DNA of 64,000 nucleotides from Arenibacter arenosicollis (lineage in GTDB: Bacteria > Bacteroidota > Bacteroidia > Flavobacteriales > Flavobacteriaceae), in NCBI RefSeq assembly GCF_014397245.1, contig NZ_JACLHY010000010.1, positions 62,001 to 126,000 of the forward strand. Reading direction: 5' to 3'. Made by a program: the position numbers and the translations under genes. The notes beneath the pieces were generated by a model, which made no database searches, was not told the origin of the DNA, and saw only the letters and a program-made list of their open reading frames with translations. Numbering within the stretch: the stretch's first letter is position 1; every line of letters starts with the position of its first letter. Below, piece by piece: positions 54,701 through 63,709 of the stretch.

Positions 54701-55546
54701 ATGAAAACCGTTTTGATTCCTACCGATTTTTCCAGCAGTGCAATGCATGCTATTGATTATGCCTTGAATCTGTATAAATGCGAACGAACCAATTTTTACT
54801 TCCTACATGCCTATGCCGACGATGTCTATGGCCCGTTTAAGACCAATGGCGAAACCTCTTTTGAACAGCAAAAGCAAGCCATTAAAAATAATACGGATAA
54901 ATCCTTAGAAGATCTAACCCAAAAACTCATCCTTAGAGAGCATAATCCGAAACACACCTACAAAACACTTTCGGCATTCGAAACCCTTGTAGATGCAGTT
55001 AACGATTATGTTAACGAACTAAATGTGGACATGGTGATTATGGGAACAAAGGGACAAACGGCCGACAAAAAAATTACTTTCGGCAGCCATACGGTACAGG
55101 TATTCAAATATGTGCAATGTCCTGTACTGGCTATTCCCCTTGATTACAAGTACCAACAACCAAAGAAAATACTGTTTCCCACAGACTACATGCTGCCCTA
55201 CAAGCGTCGGGAATTGAAGCTTTTGGACACCTTGGCGTCCGAATATAAATCAGAGATACATTGCCTTTACATTTCAGACTTTGAGGATTTAAGCCATAGA
55301 CAGGTAGATAACCAGCGCTTTCTTAAGGAGGCTCTGTCCAGCGCATTCCTGTATTTCGAAATACGACCCACTAAGAAAAAAGCGGAGGTGATTATGGAAT
55401 ACATCAAAAAAAATAACATCAACCTATTGGTCATGGTGAACTCACGGCATTCATTCTTAGAGGATATGCTTTACCGATCTACTGTAGACGTAATTGGGCT
55501 ACGGCTGAAACTTCCTTTTTTGGTAATGCAAAATTTACCCCGATAA
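54701..55546 (+). CDS. universal stress protein (array member 2)
   Basis: A 281-residue tandem-domain Usp. Start KTVLIPTDFSSSAMHAIDYA; ATP-binding motif GTKGQTADKKITFGS in the N-terminal domain. The second domain (PKKILFPTDYMLPYKRRELK) ends in the array-type motif SRHSFLEDML, with no Gly signature. First gene of a likely four-gene operon (gaps 17, −4 and 28 nt). Confidence 0.9.
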   Translation: MKTVLIPTDFSSSAMHAIDYALNLYKCERTNFYFLHAYADDVYGPFKTNGETSFEQQKQAIKNNTDKSLEDLTQKLILREHNPKHTYKTLSAFETLVDAVNDYVNELNVDMVIMGTKGQTADKKITFGSHTVQVFKYVQCPVLAIPLDYKYQQPKKILFPTDYMLPYKRRELKLLDTLASEYKSEIHCLYISDFEDLSHRQVDNQRFLKEALSSAFLYFEIRPTKKKAEVIMEYIKKNNINLLVMVNSRHSFLEDMLYRSTVDVIGLRLKLPFLVMQNLPR

Positions 55547-55563
55547 ACTTAAAAGATGAAAGG

Positions 55564-56433
55564 ATGAAAAAAATATTATTGCCCACCGATTTTTCCGAAA
55601 ATGCATGGAACGCTATAGACTATACCCTCAACTATTTCAAAAATGAAAAGTGTCTGTTCTATATATTGCATACCTATACCCCAACTTTTTATAGGGTAGA
55701 TTATATGATGGGTGGTCCCGTAAATAGTGCTATTCCCGATAAGAACGTTGAGCTGGCACAAGCGGGTTTGGAAAAAACACTAGCGGATATCAAAAATAAC
55801 TATGCCAATAATAATCACCGGTATAAGACCCTGTCCTCCTTTAACATTCTGACCGATGAGATTCAAGAAGTTACCGAACGAGAGCATATAGACATGATTG
55901 CCATGGGAACCCAGGGAGCTACAGGTGCCAAAGAAATATTTATAGGAACCCGTACCGTCCATGTCATCAAAAAAGCAAAAATACCAGTATTGGCCATCCC
56001 AAGCGGTTATACCTATAAGGAAATCAAATCCATCGTTTTCCCCACGGATTATATCAGACCCTATGACAAAGAAGCATTAGGCTTTCTCACAAATATGTCC
56101 AAGATGTTAAAAGCCAAATTGATCGTCCTAAATGTCAAGGAAGAGTATGTATTGAGTGAAGAACAAATTGCTCATAAAAAAACATTGGATGTCCTCCTTA
56201 AAACCGCGGACCATTCCTTTGAGCAGGTCAAGGGTGAATTAATGCCAAATGCCATACATGAATATGTAGAGAAACATAGAATAGGACTTTTGGCAATAAT
56301 GAACCGGAAGCATTCATTTTTGGAAAGATTGATAACCAAATCTACGGTGGACTCCATAGGATACCATTCCAGGATTCCCTTTTTGGTAATACCAGAGACC
56401 TGGAAAGACCTCCCTAAAAAGTCCAAAACATGA
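55564..56433 (+). CDS. universal stress protein (array member 3)
   Basis: A 289-residue tandem-domain Usp. Start KKILLPTDFSENAWNAIDYT; ATP motif GTQGATGAKEIFIGT. C-terminal array motif RKHSFLERLI. Its end overlaps the next usp gene by 4 nt. The N-terminal 16 residues are nearly identical to those of the next gene, which suggests recent duplication. Confidence 0.9.
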   Translation: MKKILLPTDFSENAWNAIDYTLNYFKNEKCLFYILHTYTPTFYRVDYMMGGPVNSAIPDKNVELAQAGLEKTLADIKNNYANNNHRYKTLSSFNILTDEIQEVTEREHIDMIAMGTQGATGAKEIFIGTRTVHVIKKAKIPVLAIPSGYTYKEIKSIVFPTDYIRPYDKEALGFLTNMSKMLKAKLIVLNVKEEYVLSEEQIAHKKTLDVLLKTADHSFEQVKGELMPNAIHEYVEKHRIGLLAIMNRKHSFLERLITKSTVDSIGYHSRIPFLVIPETWKDLPKKSKT

Positions 56434-57287
56434 AAAAGATCCTGTTGCCCACCGATTTTTCCGATAATGCATGGAATGCCATATTTACAGCTGTAAAACT
56501 CTATGCCTCCGTAAAGTGTAAATTTCTCATTTTACATGCCTACGAACCAAAAGCCATGAATATATTAGGAAAAAAAAGTCAACAACGATTAGGAGTCATT
56601 TATGATTCTTTGGAAAAGTATTCGACCCAGGAACTGGACAAGATATTGGAGTACCTCAATAAAAACCACAACAACGCCAACCATAGCTTTGAAACCATTT
56701 CCAAGTCGGACACTTTGGAAAAATCCATTAAGGAATTGACAACCGCCGAGGAGGTAGACCTTATCGTCATGGGTACCCAAGGCGCTACTGGAGCCAAGGA
56801 AATCTTTTTGGGAAGTAATACGGTAAAAGTCCTGAAGCAACTAAAAAATAATTCTGTATTGGTGGTTCCCAAAGACTATAACTTCCAAAAATTAAAGACA
56901 GTGGTTTTTCCAACGGATTATACCAGAATGTATAAAAAGTTGGAGCTATTGCCTATGACAGAAATAGCCAAACTTTGGAAAGCTACTATAAAGGTAATAC
57001 ACGTAGGAGTTGAATTTAAACTAAGCAATGTCCAAAAAACTAATATGGGAATTTTGGAAGAGCGGCTAGAGGGTTCGGATTACTCCTTACACGAGATAGC
57101 TTTTGAAGCCAACGTAGAGCAAAGTGTGGAACAGTATATATCGGAAATCCGTGCGGACTTACTAACCGTGTTAAGGTACCAGCACAGCTTTTGGGAAAGA
57201 ATTATCGGAGAGCCTGTTATTAAAAAATTAGCATTCCATTCCAAGGTACCGGTATTGTTTCTTCCCGAGCAATCCCTACGAAAATAG
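56430..57287 (+). CDS. universal stress protein (array member 4)
   Basis: A 285-residue tandem-domain Usp. Start KKILLPTDFSDNAWNAIFTA; ATP motif GTQGATGAKEIFLGS; C-terminal array motif YQHSFWERII. Starts within the previous gene's stop region (4-nt overlap), so it is translationally coupled. Confidence 0.9.
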   Translation: MKKILLPTDFSDNAWNAIFTAVKLYASVKCKFLILHAYEPKAMNILGKKSQQRLGVIYDSLEKYSTQELDKILEYLNKNHNNANHSFETISKSDTLEKSIKELTTAEEVDLIVMGTQGATGAKEIFLGSNTVKVLKQLKNNSVLVVPKDYNFQKLKTVVFPTDYTRMYKKLELLPMTEIAKLWKATIKVIHVGVEFKLSNVQKTNMGILEERLEGSDYSLHEIAFEANVEQSVEQYISEIRADLLTVLRYQHSFWERIIGEPVIKKLAFHSKVPVLFLPEQSLRK

Positions 57288-57315
57288 ACCATATGTTATT
57301 TTAAAAGATTTAAAG

Positions 57316-58176
57316 ATGAAAGCAAAACATATACTGTTACCCACAGACTTTTCGGCCAATGCCCGTAACGCCATAGATTATGCCATTTACCTCTTTGAAA
57401 AAGTGGAATGTGTTTTCCATATTCTGCATGCGTTTGAGGTAGGCCCATCCAACTTGAGCAGCAACATGGGAAAAGCTAAAGATACACGCCTGTTCAGGGC
57501 AATAAAGGACGAATCGGAAAGAGACGTAAAAACATTGGTTAGCGAATTGGAGTCGGTCAACAAAAATAAATTACACACTTTCGAGGAATTAAGTGTAGCC
57601 GATTCTTTGGTAAATGCCATTGGAAGAACCTCAATAGATAAGGGAATAGACTACATTTTTATGGGAACCAAAGGGTCATCAGCACTGAAAGAAGTTTTTA
57701 TGGGTAGTAACACAGTAAAGGTTATACAAAAAATCGACTTCTGCCCTATTATTGCCGTACCTGAAAATTATGACTTTGACATTCCGGATGAAATAGCCTT
57801 TGCCACAAATTTTGAACATATTTACAGTGAGGTAGAACTGGTACCACTTATAAATTTGGCCAAATTATGGCACTCCAAGATTGTCATTGTCCATATAGAT
57901 ACGGGCAAAAAATTACTGGCCCATCAAAAAACAGCCAGAGATCTTTTAACGGAAATGTTTCATGGAATTAAATACAGTTTTGAAGAGGTTAATGGACATG
58001 CAAATATTTCCGGTGCCATTAATAGCTATGCTCGTGACAATAAAAACATAGGTATGATCGCCATGGTTAATTATTGGCATAGTTTTTTTGAAAAACTCAC
58101 AAAAGAAAACGTGATCAAGAGGGTCGCCTTTAGCACAGAAGTACCTTTTTTGATATTTCCCCTGATTGAACCCTAG
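57316..58176 (+). CDS. universal stress protein (array member 5)
   Basis: A 286-residue tandem-domain Usp. Start KHILLPTDFSANARNAIDYA; ATP motif GTKGSSALKEVFMGS; C-terminal array motif YWHSFFEKLT. It lies 28 nt after member 4 with no regulon site between, so it is probably the last gene of the four-gene operon. Confidence 0.9.
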   Translation: MKAKHILLPTDFSANARNAIDYAIYLFEKVECVFHILHAFEVGPSNLSSNMGKAKDTRLFRAIKDESERDVKTLVSELESVNKNKLHTFEELSVADSLVNAIGRTSIDKGIDYIFMGTKGSSALKEVFMGSNTVKVIQKIDFCPIIAVPENYDFDIPDEIAFATNFEHIYSEVELVPLINLAKLWHSKIVIVHIDTGKKLLAHQKTARDLLTEMFHGIKYSFEEVNGHANISGAINSYARDNKNIGMIAMVNYWHSFFEKLTKENVIKRVAFSTEVPFLIFPLIEP

Positions 58177-58212
58177 ACCCGGAATAGCATTATACCCTAA
58201 TTGAGGACGATA

Positions 58213-58255
58213 TGATATTTGTCATTTGGGAACAGTCCCAGAGAGATTACTTTTA
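58213..58255 (+). promoter_or_regulatory. Crp/Fnr-type site plus −7 box, Usp array gene 6
   Basis: TGATATTTGTCA at 58213-58224 and TACTTTTA (one mismatch) at 58248-58255, 29.5 bp from the centre. Predicted start near 58260, leader about 27 nt. Confidence 0.74.
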
Positions 58256-58286
58256 ACTAATTGAACTGAACCAACAATAAACTGTC

Positions 58287-59126
58287 ATGAAGAATATATT
58301 GATACCCACGGACTTTTCTGACAATGCTTGGAACGCCATTAAATATGGAACTGCATTGTACCATAAAACCAGATGCACTTTTCATATAATTCATATCAAT
58401 CCCATTTCCTACAATTCCGGCGGAGAAGCTGCCATGTATGTTTCACCAGAATTACTTGAGGAAACCATTTTAAAGGAAAGCAATGAAAAATTGGAACATT
58501 TACTTAAAGATGTTGAACGCTTGCCGCTTAACACCAAACATACCTTTAAAACAACAGCTCTCTACGGATTTTTTACCGATCACATAAAGCAGGAGGTCAA
58601 GGATAAAAATATCGACTTGATCATTATGGGGACTAAAGGAGCTACCGGCCTAAAAGCTGTTTCCTTGGGAAGCAACACAGGTAACGTGCTCACCAAAGTA
58701 AGATGTGCCGTTCTGGCTGTTCCCGAGGATGCCGAGTACACTTCCCCAAGGGAAATAGGATTTCCTACAGATTACCAATTAAGCTATGAAATAAAGGTTC
58801 TTGACCAAATTAAGGAACTTGCCTTAATGCACAATTCCGCATTACGGTTCCTTTATGTAGCGAAAAAAGGAGAAAACCTTAACGAAATGCAGCTGAATAA
58901 CAAGGAATTTTTAAAAAACTATTTCAGGGAAAACGAACACTCCTTTTATGTTCTAACAGAAAAAAAACTGGATGATGCTGTTCAAGCCTTTGTAGAAAGT
59001 AGGGATCTGGACATGTTGGTGATGGTGGCCAAGAACTTAAACTTTCTAGAGCGCATCCTCTTTAAACCAATGGTAGAAAAGATAAGTTACCATACCAAGA
59101 TTCCATTTCTAATAGTACACGAATAA
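58287..59126 (+). CDS. universal stress protein (array member 6)
   Basis: A 279-residue tandem-domain Usp. Start KNILIPTDFSDNAWNAIKYG; ATP motif GTKGATGLKAVSLGS; C-terminal array motif KNLNFLERIL. It resembles member 1 in the C-terminal half (VAKNLNFL in both). Converges on the thioredoxin gene. Confidence 0.9.
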   Translation: MKNILIPTDFSDNAWNAIKYGTALYHKTRCTFHIIHINPISYNSGGEAAMYVSPELLEETILKESNEKLEHLLKDVERLPLNTKHTFKTTALYGFFTDHIKQEVKDKNIDLIIMGTKGATGLKAVSLGSNTGNVLTKVRCAVLAVPEDAEYTSPREIGFPTDYQLSYEIKVLDQIKELALMHNSALRFLYVAKKGENLNEMQLNNKEFLKNYFRENEHSFYVLTEKKLDDAVQAFVESRDLDMLVMVAKNLNFLERILFKPMVEKISYHTKIPFLIVHE

Positions 59127-59149
59127 AAATAATACAGGGATACTTAAAA

Positions 59150-59449
59150 TTAAATATGCTGGCGAACAACACTTATTATATCGTTCTTTTGTAGCACTCC
59201 AGACTGCCTCCAAACCTGTTTTCCATTTTTAAACAGCAACATGGTAGGCACTCCCTTAACTTGATAAGTACTTGCCAAGGATTGATTCTTATCTACATCT
59301 ATCTTAACAATTTTCAGTGCGTTGCCCATTTCGTCCTTAACCTGCTTCAAAATAGGTGCCAGCATTTTACAAGGGCCGCACCAATCGGCATGAAAATCAA
59401 CTAAAACTGGGGTATCTGAATTAATGATATTACTAAAACTACTCTTCAT
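59150..59449 (-). CDS. trxA: thioredoxin
   Basis: A 99-residue thioredoxin. I use the ATG at 59449 (MKSSFSNIINSDTPVLVDF); a longer frame to 59566 crosses the divergent promoter. Active site WCGPC with Cys24 and Cys27, the buried KIDVDKN strand, and the cis-Pro loop GVPTMLLFKNG are intact. Reduces protein disulfides in the cytoplasm. It is the only non-usp gene and the only minus-strand gene inside the 53.8-62.2 kb Usp array and shares one operator with array member 7. Confidence 0.93.
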   Translation of the reverse strand: MKSSFSNIINSDTPVLVDFHADWCGPCKMLAPILKQVKDEMGNALKIVKIDVDKNQSLASTYQVKGVPTMLLFKNGKQVWRQSGVLQKNDIISVVRQHI

Positions 59450-59467
59450 AATTATTTTTTTGCCAAG

Positions 59468-59541
59468 TAAAATTACCAAAACAATGAAGATACTGAACTG
59501 ACCGATATCATGGTTTTCAAAATTATTCTGATCTAGTTTTA
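59468..59541. promoter_or_regulatory. bidirectional Crp/Fnr-type site between trxA and Usp array gene 7
   Basis: TGACCGATATCA at 59499-59510. Boxes one mismatch from TAnnTTTG begin 29.5 bp from the centre on both sides: TAATTTTA on the minus strand (59475-59468) toward trxA and TAGTTTTA on the plus strand (59534-59541) toward usp. Predicted leaders are 14 and 19 nt. Confidence 0.77.
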
Positions 59542-59564
59542 CGGCACTAAAGTTATAAAATATC

Positions 59565-60404
59565 ATGAAACGAATTTTGCTTCCTACCGATTTTTCAGAC
59601 TATTCCTTTCAGGCCATAGGTTACGCTTTGAGCCTTTTCAAAAATATAAATTGCAGGTTTTTCCTGATTCATACCTATATGCCTCCAGTGTATAATGCGG
59701 AATATTTAGTTGGTAGTCCGGGACTTATAGGTCTGGGCGATGTAATGCAGGAAACATCCATGACACAACTGGAAAAACTAAAAAATCGACTTCAAAAGGA
59801 ACACAATAATTCCAAGCACAGTTTTACTGTACAAACCTCATTTAACACCCTCTTGAACGAGGTTATGGAAACAGTTGAATCCGAAGGTATAGATTTGGTG
59901 GTTATGGGGACCAAAGGTGCCACAGGAGCTAAGGAAATCCTTTTTGGGACGAATACCGTACACATTATAAAAAAAGCCAATTGCCCTGTTCTAGTTATAC
60001 CCCCAAATTTTGAGTACGAAAATCCCTTGGAAATATTATTTCCAACAGATTTTGAAATAGGGTACAATAAAGAATTACTAGCACCTCTTTTAGATATCGC
60101 TGAGGAGCATGGATCCCAAATTAATGTACTGCATGTATCCACGGGATATAAGCTTACTAAAGATCAAGAAAAACAAAAAAAGGGACTGGAAAAGATTTTA
60201 GAAAAAACGGCGCTGTTTCACGATGTGCCCAGCAACGACATTATAAATGCCATCAATGCCTTCCAAGCCAAGGAAAAAATTAACCTCTTGGTCATGATTC
60301 AGAACAAACATACCTTTTTTGAGCGTCTATTTATTGAGCCTGTAATTAAAAAAATAGGTTTTCATGTCAATATCCCTTTTATGGTTATTCCACAATTAAA
60401 ATAA
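59565..60404 (+). CDS. universal stress protein (array member 7)
   Basis: A 279-residue tandem-domain Usp. Start KRILLPTDFSDYSFQAIGYA; ATP motif GTKGATGAKEILFGT; C-terminal array motif NKHTFFERLF. It forms a two-gene operon with member 8 (6-nt gap). Confidence 0.9.
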   Translation: MKRILLPTDFSDYSFQAIGYALSLFKNINCRFFLIHTYMPPVYNAEYLVGSPGLIGLGDVMQETSMTQLEKLKNRLQKEHNNSKHSFTVQTSFNTLLNEVMETVESEGIDLVVMGTKGATGAKEILFGTNTVHIIKKANCPVLVIPPNFEYENPLEILFPTDFEIGYNKELLAPLLDIAEEHGSQINVLHVSTGYKLTKDQEKQKKGLEKILEKTALFHDVPSNDIINAINAFQAKEKINLLVMIQNKHTFFERLFIEPVIKKIGFHVNIPFMVIPQLK

Positions 60405-60410
60405 CGGAGA

Positions 60411-61259
60411 ATGAAAAATATACTTGTAGCGACCGATTTTTCCAATAATGCGTATTGCGCCCTTTTCTATGCAACAAAACTTTTGGCCTCCCAGTCCTGT
60501 ACATTTCACCTTCTGAACACCTATTCCGAGCTCACCATTTCTTCAGGCAAAACACTTCCGGTCTTGGGGATTAAAAAATATTTGAAACAATTGGAAACTG
60601 AATCCCTGGAAAAAATCACCCATATTAAGCACAAAATAGTCTTGGATAACGAGAATCCGCTTCACACCTTCAAGACTATTTCCCTAAAAGGTGATTTGGT
60701 CGATATTATAGAGCAAAAGGTCAAAGAACTTAGTATTGATTTAATAACCATGGGGAATAAAGGGCTGACAGAGACTGCCGACATATTCTTTGGGAGCAAT
60801 ACCATAAAGGTAGCCAATAACATAAAAGAATGCCCATTGTTGGCCATACCGGGCGAAATGGATTTTCACCCACCAAAGGAAATAGCCTTTGTTACCGACC
60901 TGAGAAAGAATTGTGACCAAAAAACACTTACCCCTCTTTTGTACATTTCCTCTTTATCCAAGGCCTCCATAAGGGTTGTGCACGTACATGAACAACATAT
61001 TTTGAACACGACCCAAGAAGCGAACAGAAAGCAGTTGGCAGAAGCTCTAAGCTCCCAAGGACATTCTTTTCAATGGATAAGGAACTTTGACGACAAGGCT
61101 AAGGTTATAGACGTTTTTTTGGAAAAACTGAAAGTGGATATGTATGCCATGGTACACGAAAAAAGGAGCCTTTTTGAAAAACTTACCCGAGAGCCTATAG
61201 TGAAAGATCTAAGTATGTATTCCGATATTCCATTTTTAATCCTTCCACCGTTGGCATGA
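60411..61259 (+). CDS. universal stress protein (array member 8)
   Basis: A 282-residue tandem-domain Usp. Start KNILVATDFSNNAYCALFYA; ATP motif GNKGLTETADIFFGS, slightly divergent; C-terminal motif EKRSLFEKLT. Its TGA stop (61257-61259) is also the first half of the next gene's regulatory palindrome. Confidence 0.88.
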   Translation: MKNILVATDFSNNAYCALFYATKLLASQSCTFHLLNTYSELTISSGKTLPVLGIKKYLKQLETESLEKITHIKHKIVLDNENPLHTFKTISLKGDLVDIIEQKVKELSIDLITMGNKGLTETADIFFGSNTIKVANNIKECPLLAIPGEMDFHPPKEIAFVTDLRKNCDQKTLTPLLYISSLSKASIRVVHVHEQHILNTTQEANRKQLAEALSSQGHSFQWIRNFDDKAKVIDVFLEKLKVDMYAMVHEKRSLFEKLTREPIVKDLSMYSDIPFLILPPLA

Positions 61260-61299
61260 CGATTGTCATAGTAACTGTGACTATAGCCCATTATATTTA
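61257..61299 (+). promoter_or_regulatory. Crp/Fnr-type site plus −7 box, Usp array gene 9
   Basis: TGACGATTGTCA at 61257-61268 and TATATTTA (one mismatch) at 61292-61299, 29.5 bp from the centre. The left half-site overlaps the stop codon of the preceding usp gene. Predicted leader about 22 nt. Confidence 0.74.
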
Positions 61300-61325
61300 G
61301 TACATCAATCTAAAGAAGAATTGTT

Positions 61326-62171
61326 ATGGACAAAAGAATATTAATTCCTACCGATTTCTCCAAGAACGCACTGAATGCCGCGCGCTATGCCTTGGATCTA
61401 TATGCAAAGCTCAACTGCGAATTCTACTTTTTAAACGTTTTCCGGTTGGATCATTACACTACCAATACCTTGATAATGCCAGAGCCTGGCAGCCCGGAAT
61501 TTGAAGCAGCAAAAGCTAAATCGGAAGAAGGTTTTGCCAAACTATTGGACATGCTGGAGCTTCACCACGATAATCCCAAACATAGCTATCACACCATTTC
61601 TTCTTTCAATTTTCTTTCGGAGGCCATAAAACAGACCATAGCAAGTAAAGATATAGAACTTGTGGTCATGGGCACCCAAGGAGCTACTGGTGCCAAAGGG
61701 ATTATTTTTGGAAGTAATACTGTGAATGCCATGGAGAAAATAAGGGAATGCCCAGTAATGGCCATTCCTGAGGATTTACGGTTCTCGATTCCCAAGGAAA
61801 TTGTCTTCCCCACCAATTATAAATCCACCTTTAGGCGTAAGGAATTAAATTATTTGATAGAGATTGCTTTGATGCACCAAACATCTATAAGCGTTTTGCA
61901 TTTTAAAAAGGAAACTTCCTTGGACGAGAGCCAAGAGGCCAACAAACAGCTCTTAGACGACATTCTGGAAAATGTAGACCATAGCTTCCACATCCTTACT
62001 GATAAAAACGTAGCCCGAGGAATAACTTCTTTTGTAGAAAGTAGAAAGAGTGACATGATTGCGTTTATCAACAAAAAGCATTTCCTCTTTAATAGCATAT
62101 TTTCAAGGCCATTGGTCAAGGAGATTGGCTATGATGCCAAAGTTCCTATTTTGGCTTTAAACGAATCCTAG
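61326..62171 (+). CDS. universal stress protein (array member 9)
   Basis: A 281-residue tandem-domain Usp. Start KRILIPTDFSKNALNAARYA; ATP motif GTQGATGAKGIIFGS; C-terminal motif KKHFLFNSIF, the most diverged of the array. Last member of the tandem series. Confidence 0.9.
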   Translation: MDKRILIPTDFSKNALNAARYALDLYAKLNCEFYFLNVFRLDHYTTNTLIMPEPGSPEFEAAKAKSEEGFAKLLDMLELHHDNPKHSYHTISSFNFLSEAIKQTIASKDIELVVMGTQGATGAKGIIFGSNTVNAMEKIRECPVMAIPEDLRFSIPKEIVFPTNYKSTFRRKELNYLIEIALMHQTSISVLHFKKETSLDESQEANKQLLDDILENVDHSFHILTDKNVARGITSFVESRKSDMIAFINKKHFLFNSIFSRPLVKEIGYDAKVPILALNES

Positions 62172-62323
62172 AGCATTGAATTATGAAATGAGCCACATTA
62201 GTTCTCAATATTAACCCAGAAGTATAATGGCGAATTCCAAGATTCATGAACACAGTATAAAACCAAAAGAGAAGGTTGTGAATAATTGCATCTGACCTCT
62301 TAATAACAAATAAATATAAACAG

Positions 62324-62737
62324 ATGAAAAATATTGGAATATGGATGGATAAGGAAAAAGCCCATATCATCCGTTTGGATAACAAAGACGAAAACATGGA
62401 AACCATTTTTTCGGAAGTAGAATTTTTTAATCGTAAAGGAACATCGGGACCTAGGGTCAAAACTGGTGCAACCCAGGATGTTAAGCATGAACGCACCTAT
62501 TTGGAAAGGGAAAAAGCTCAACTAAAAACGTATTTCAAAAAACTCGTAGATGCTGTAGGTGATGCAGATGCCATTGCACTATTTGGACCGGCGGATACCA
62601 ATGAAAAGTTTAGAAAAGAACTGTTGGAAAACCATAAAGGCTTAGCAAATAAATTAAAAGCGGTCACCAAAGCCGACAGCATGACCGAGAACCAGACCAA
62701 AGCCTTGGTTAGGGACTTTTTCGGACAAAAAAAATAG
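62324..62737 (+). CDS. conserved hypothetical protein, possibly eRF1/baeRF-like
   Basis: A 137-residue soluble protein. KNIGIWMDKEKAHIIRLDNK looks like the first beta-hairpin of host-attachment/baeRF-type domains; the second half (VGDADAIALFGPADTNEKF, then LKAVTKADSMTENQTKALV) resembles their C-terminal alpha/beta part. A role linked to ribosomes or translation arrest under stress is conceivable but unproven. No regulon site lies in the 152 bp upstream. Confidence 0.45.
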   Translation: MKNIGIWMDKEKAHIIRLDNKDENMETIFSEVEFFNRKGTSGPRVKTGATQDVKHERTYLEREKAQLKTYFKKLVDAVGDADAIALFGPADTNEKFRKELLENHKGLANKLKAVTKADSMTENQTKALVRDFFGQKK

Positions 62738-62758
62738 TTCGATAATTTTTAATTGGAA

Positions 62759-62789
62759 GACCGGTAAAACAATATTTGGTTTACCGGTC
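62759..62789 (+). terminator. 10-bp perfect hairpin after the 62.3-kb gene
   Basis: GACCGGTAAA (62759-62768) and TTTACCGGTC (62780-62789) form a perfect stem with an 11-nt loop. It follows the preceding stop by 21 nt and ends 19 nt before the MscS start. No strong T tract follows, so termination is likely but not certain. Confidence 0.55.
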
Positions 62790-62808
62790 CTATTAAAATC
62801 AATTGCCC

Positions 62809-63708
62809 ATGAACAGTCCCTTGGACTTTATTAACGACCCCGTAGTACTACGGATTGCAAAACTTTTATTGTGGATACTGGCCATTGTGCTGTCAATTGG
62901 TTTTTTACGGAAGATCCTAAAAAAAAGAATAGAGAACGTCTCCGTTAGATATAAGGCGCAAAAAGGAGTAGAAGTCATTGGTTATATACTAATAGCGCTA
63001 TTGATCTTAATGGCCTTTACTGTAGAAAACATAAAGGATTACACCATTATCATTGGCCTATTCACAGCAGGAATAACATTTACCTTGCAGGAGTTGATAT
63101 TGAGTATAGCCGGATCTTTTTATATCTTTTTTGTAAGGGTCTATAAACCCGGAGACCGCATAGAGATCAATGGTATAAAAGGAGATGTAATTGACATTGA
63201 TAGTATATATACTACCTTAATGGAAATTGGTGAATGGGTCAGCAGTGACAATTACTCGGGTAGGATCGTCAAGATCAGTAATGCCTTTGTATTCAAAGGT
63301 CCTATTAAGAACTACTCCATGGACTTCCCCTTTGTTTGGGATGAACTCAATATACTCGTAACCTATGATTCAGATGTTGCTCTGGCAAAAAAAATAGTAC
63401 TGGAAAAGGCCACGGAATTCCTTTCTGACTATACCGAGAAATCCTTGGCAAAATGGGAGGAAATGGTGGAACACTATTATATAGAAAATGCCAAAATAGC
63501 CCCTACCTTGGCCATTAGTCCTACAGACAACTGGATAGCTATAAATTTAAGATATATAACCGATTACAAATTACGGCGGATTACAAAACATGAGTTGTTC
63601 GAGCAAATAGTGCTAGCCCTTATGGCCACAGATGGGAAGGTGAATCTAGCCTCCACCACCTTGCAACTTCTTAAAATACCGGAATTGGATATACATCTAA
63701 AGCAATGA
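62809..63708 (+). CDS. MscS-family mechanosensitive channel
   Basis: A 299-residue small-conductance channel-type protein. The start is ATG 62809 (MNSPLDFINDPVVLRIAKLL); an in-frame TTG two codons earlier is unlikely. Three transmembrane helices (about 15-35, 50-70, 75-110), with the pore helix containing FTAGITFTLQELILSIAG, precede the beta domain (VYKPGDRIEINGIKGDVIDI) and the alpha/beta C-terminal domain. It releases solutes on hypoosmotic shock. The next gene begins 1 nt after its stop. Confidence 0.88.
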   Translation: MNSPLDFINDPVVLRIAKLLLWILAIVLSIGFLRKILKKRIENVSVRYKAQKGVEVIGYILIALLILMAFTVENIKDYTIIIGLFTAGITFTLQELILSIAGSFYIFFVRVYKPGDRIEINGIKGDVIDIDSIYTTLMEIGEWVSSDNYSGRIVKISNAFVFKGPIKNYSMDFPFVWDELNILVTYDSDVALAKKIVLEKATEFLSDYTEKSLAKWEEMVEHYYIENAKIAPTLAISPTDNWIAINLRYITDYKLRRITKHELFEQIVLALMATDGKVNLASTTLQLLKIPELDIHLKQ

Positions 63709-63709
63709 T

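Noticed and set aside
59450-59566. N-terminal extension of thioredoxin up to 59566
   Set aside because: It spans the divergent operator and both −7 boxes; the thioredoxin fold begins at 59449.
62172-62323. Regulon site upstream of the 62.3-kb gene
   Set aside because: No TGA-N6-TCA with a correctly spaced box; TGA-GCCACA-TTA and similar are imperfect.
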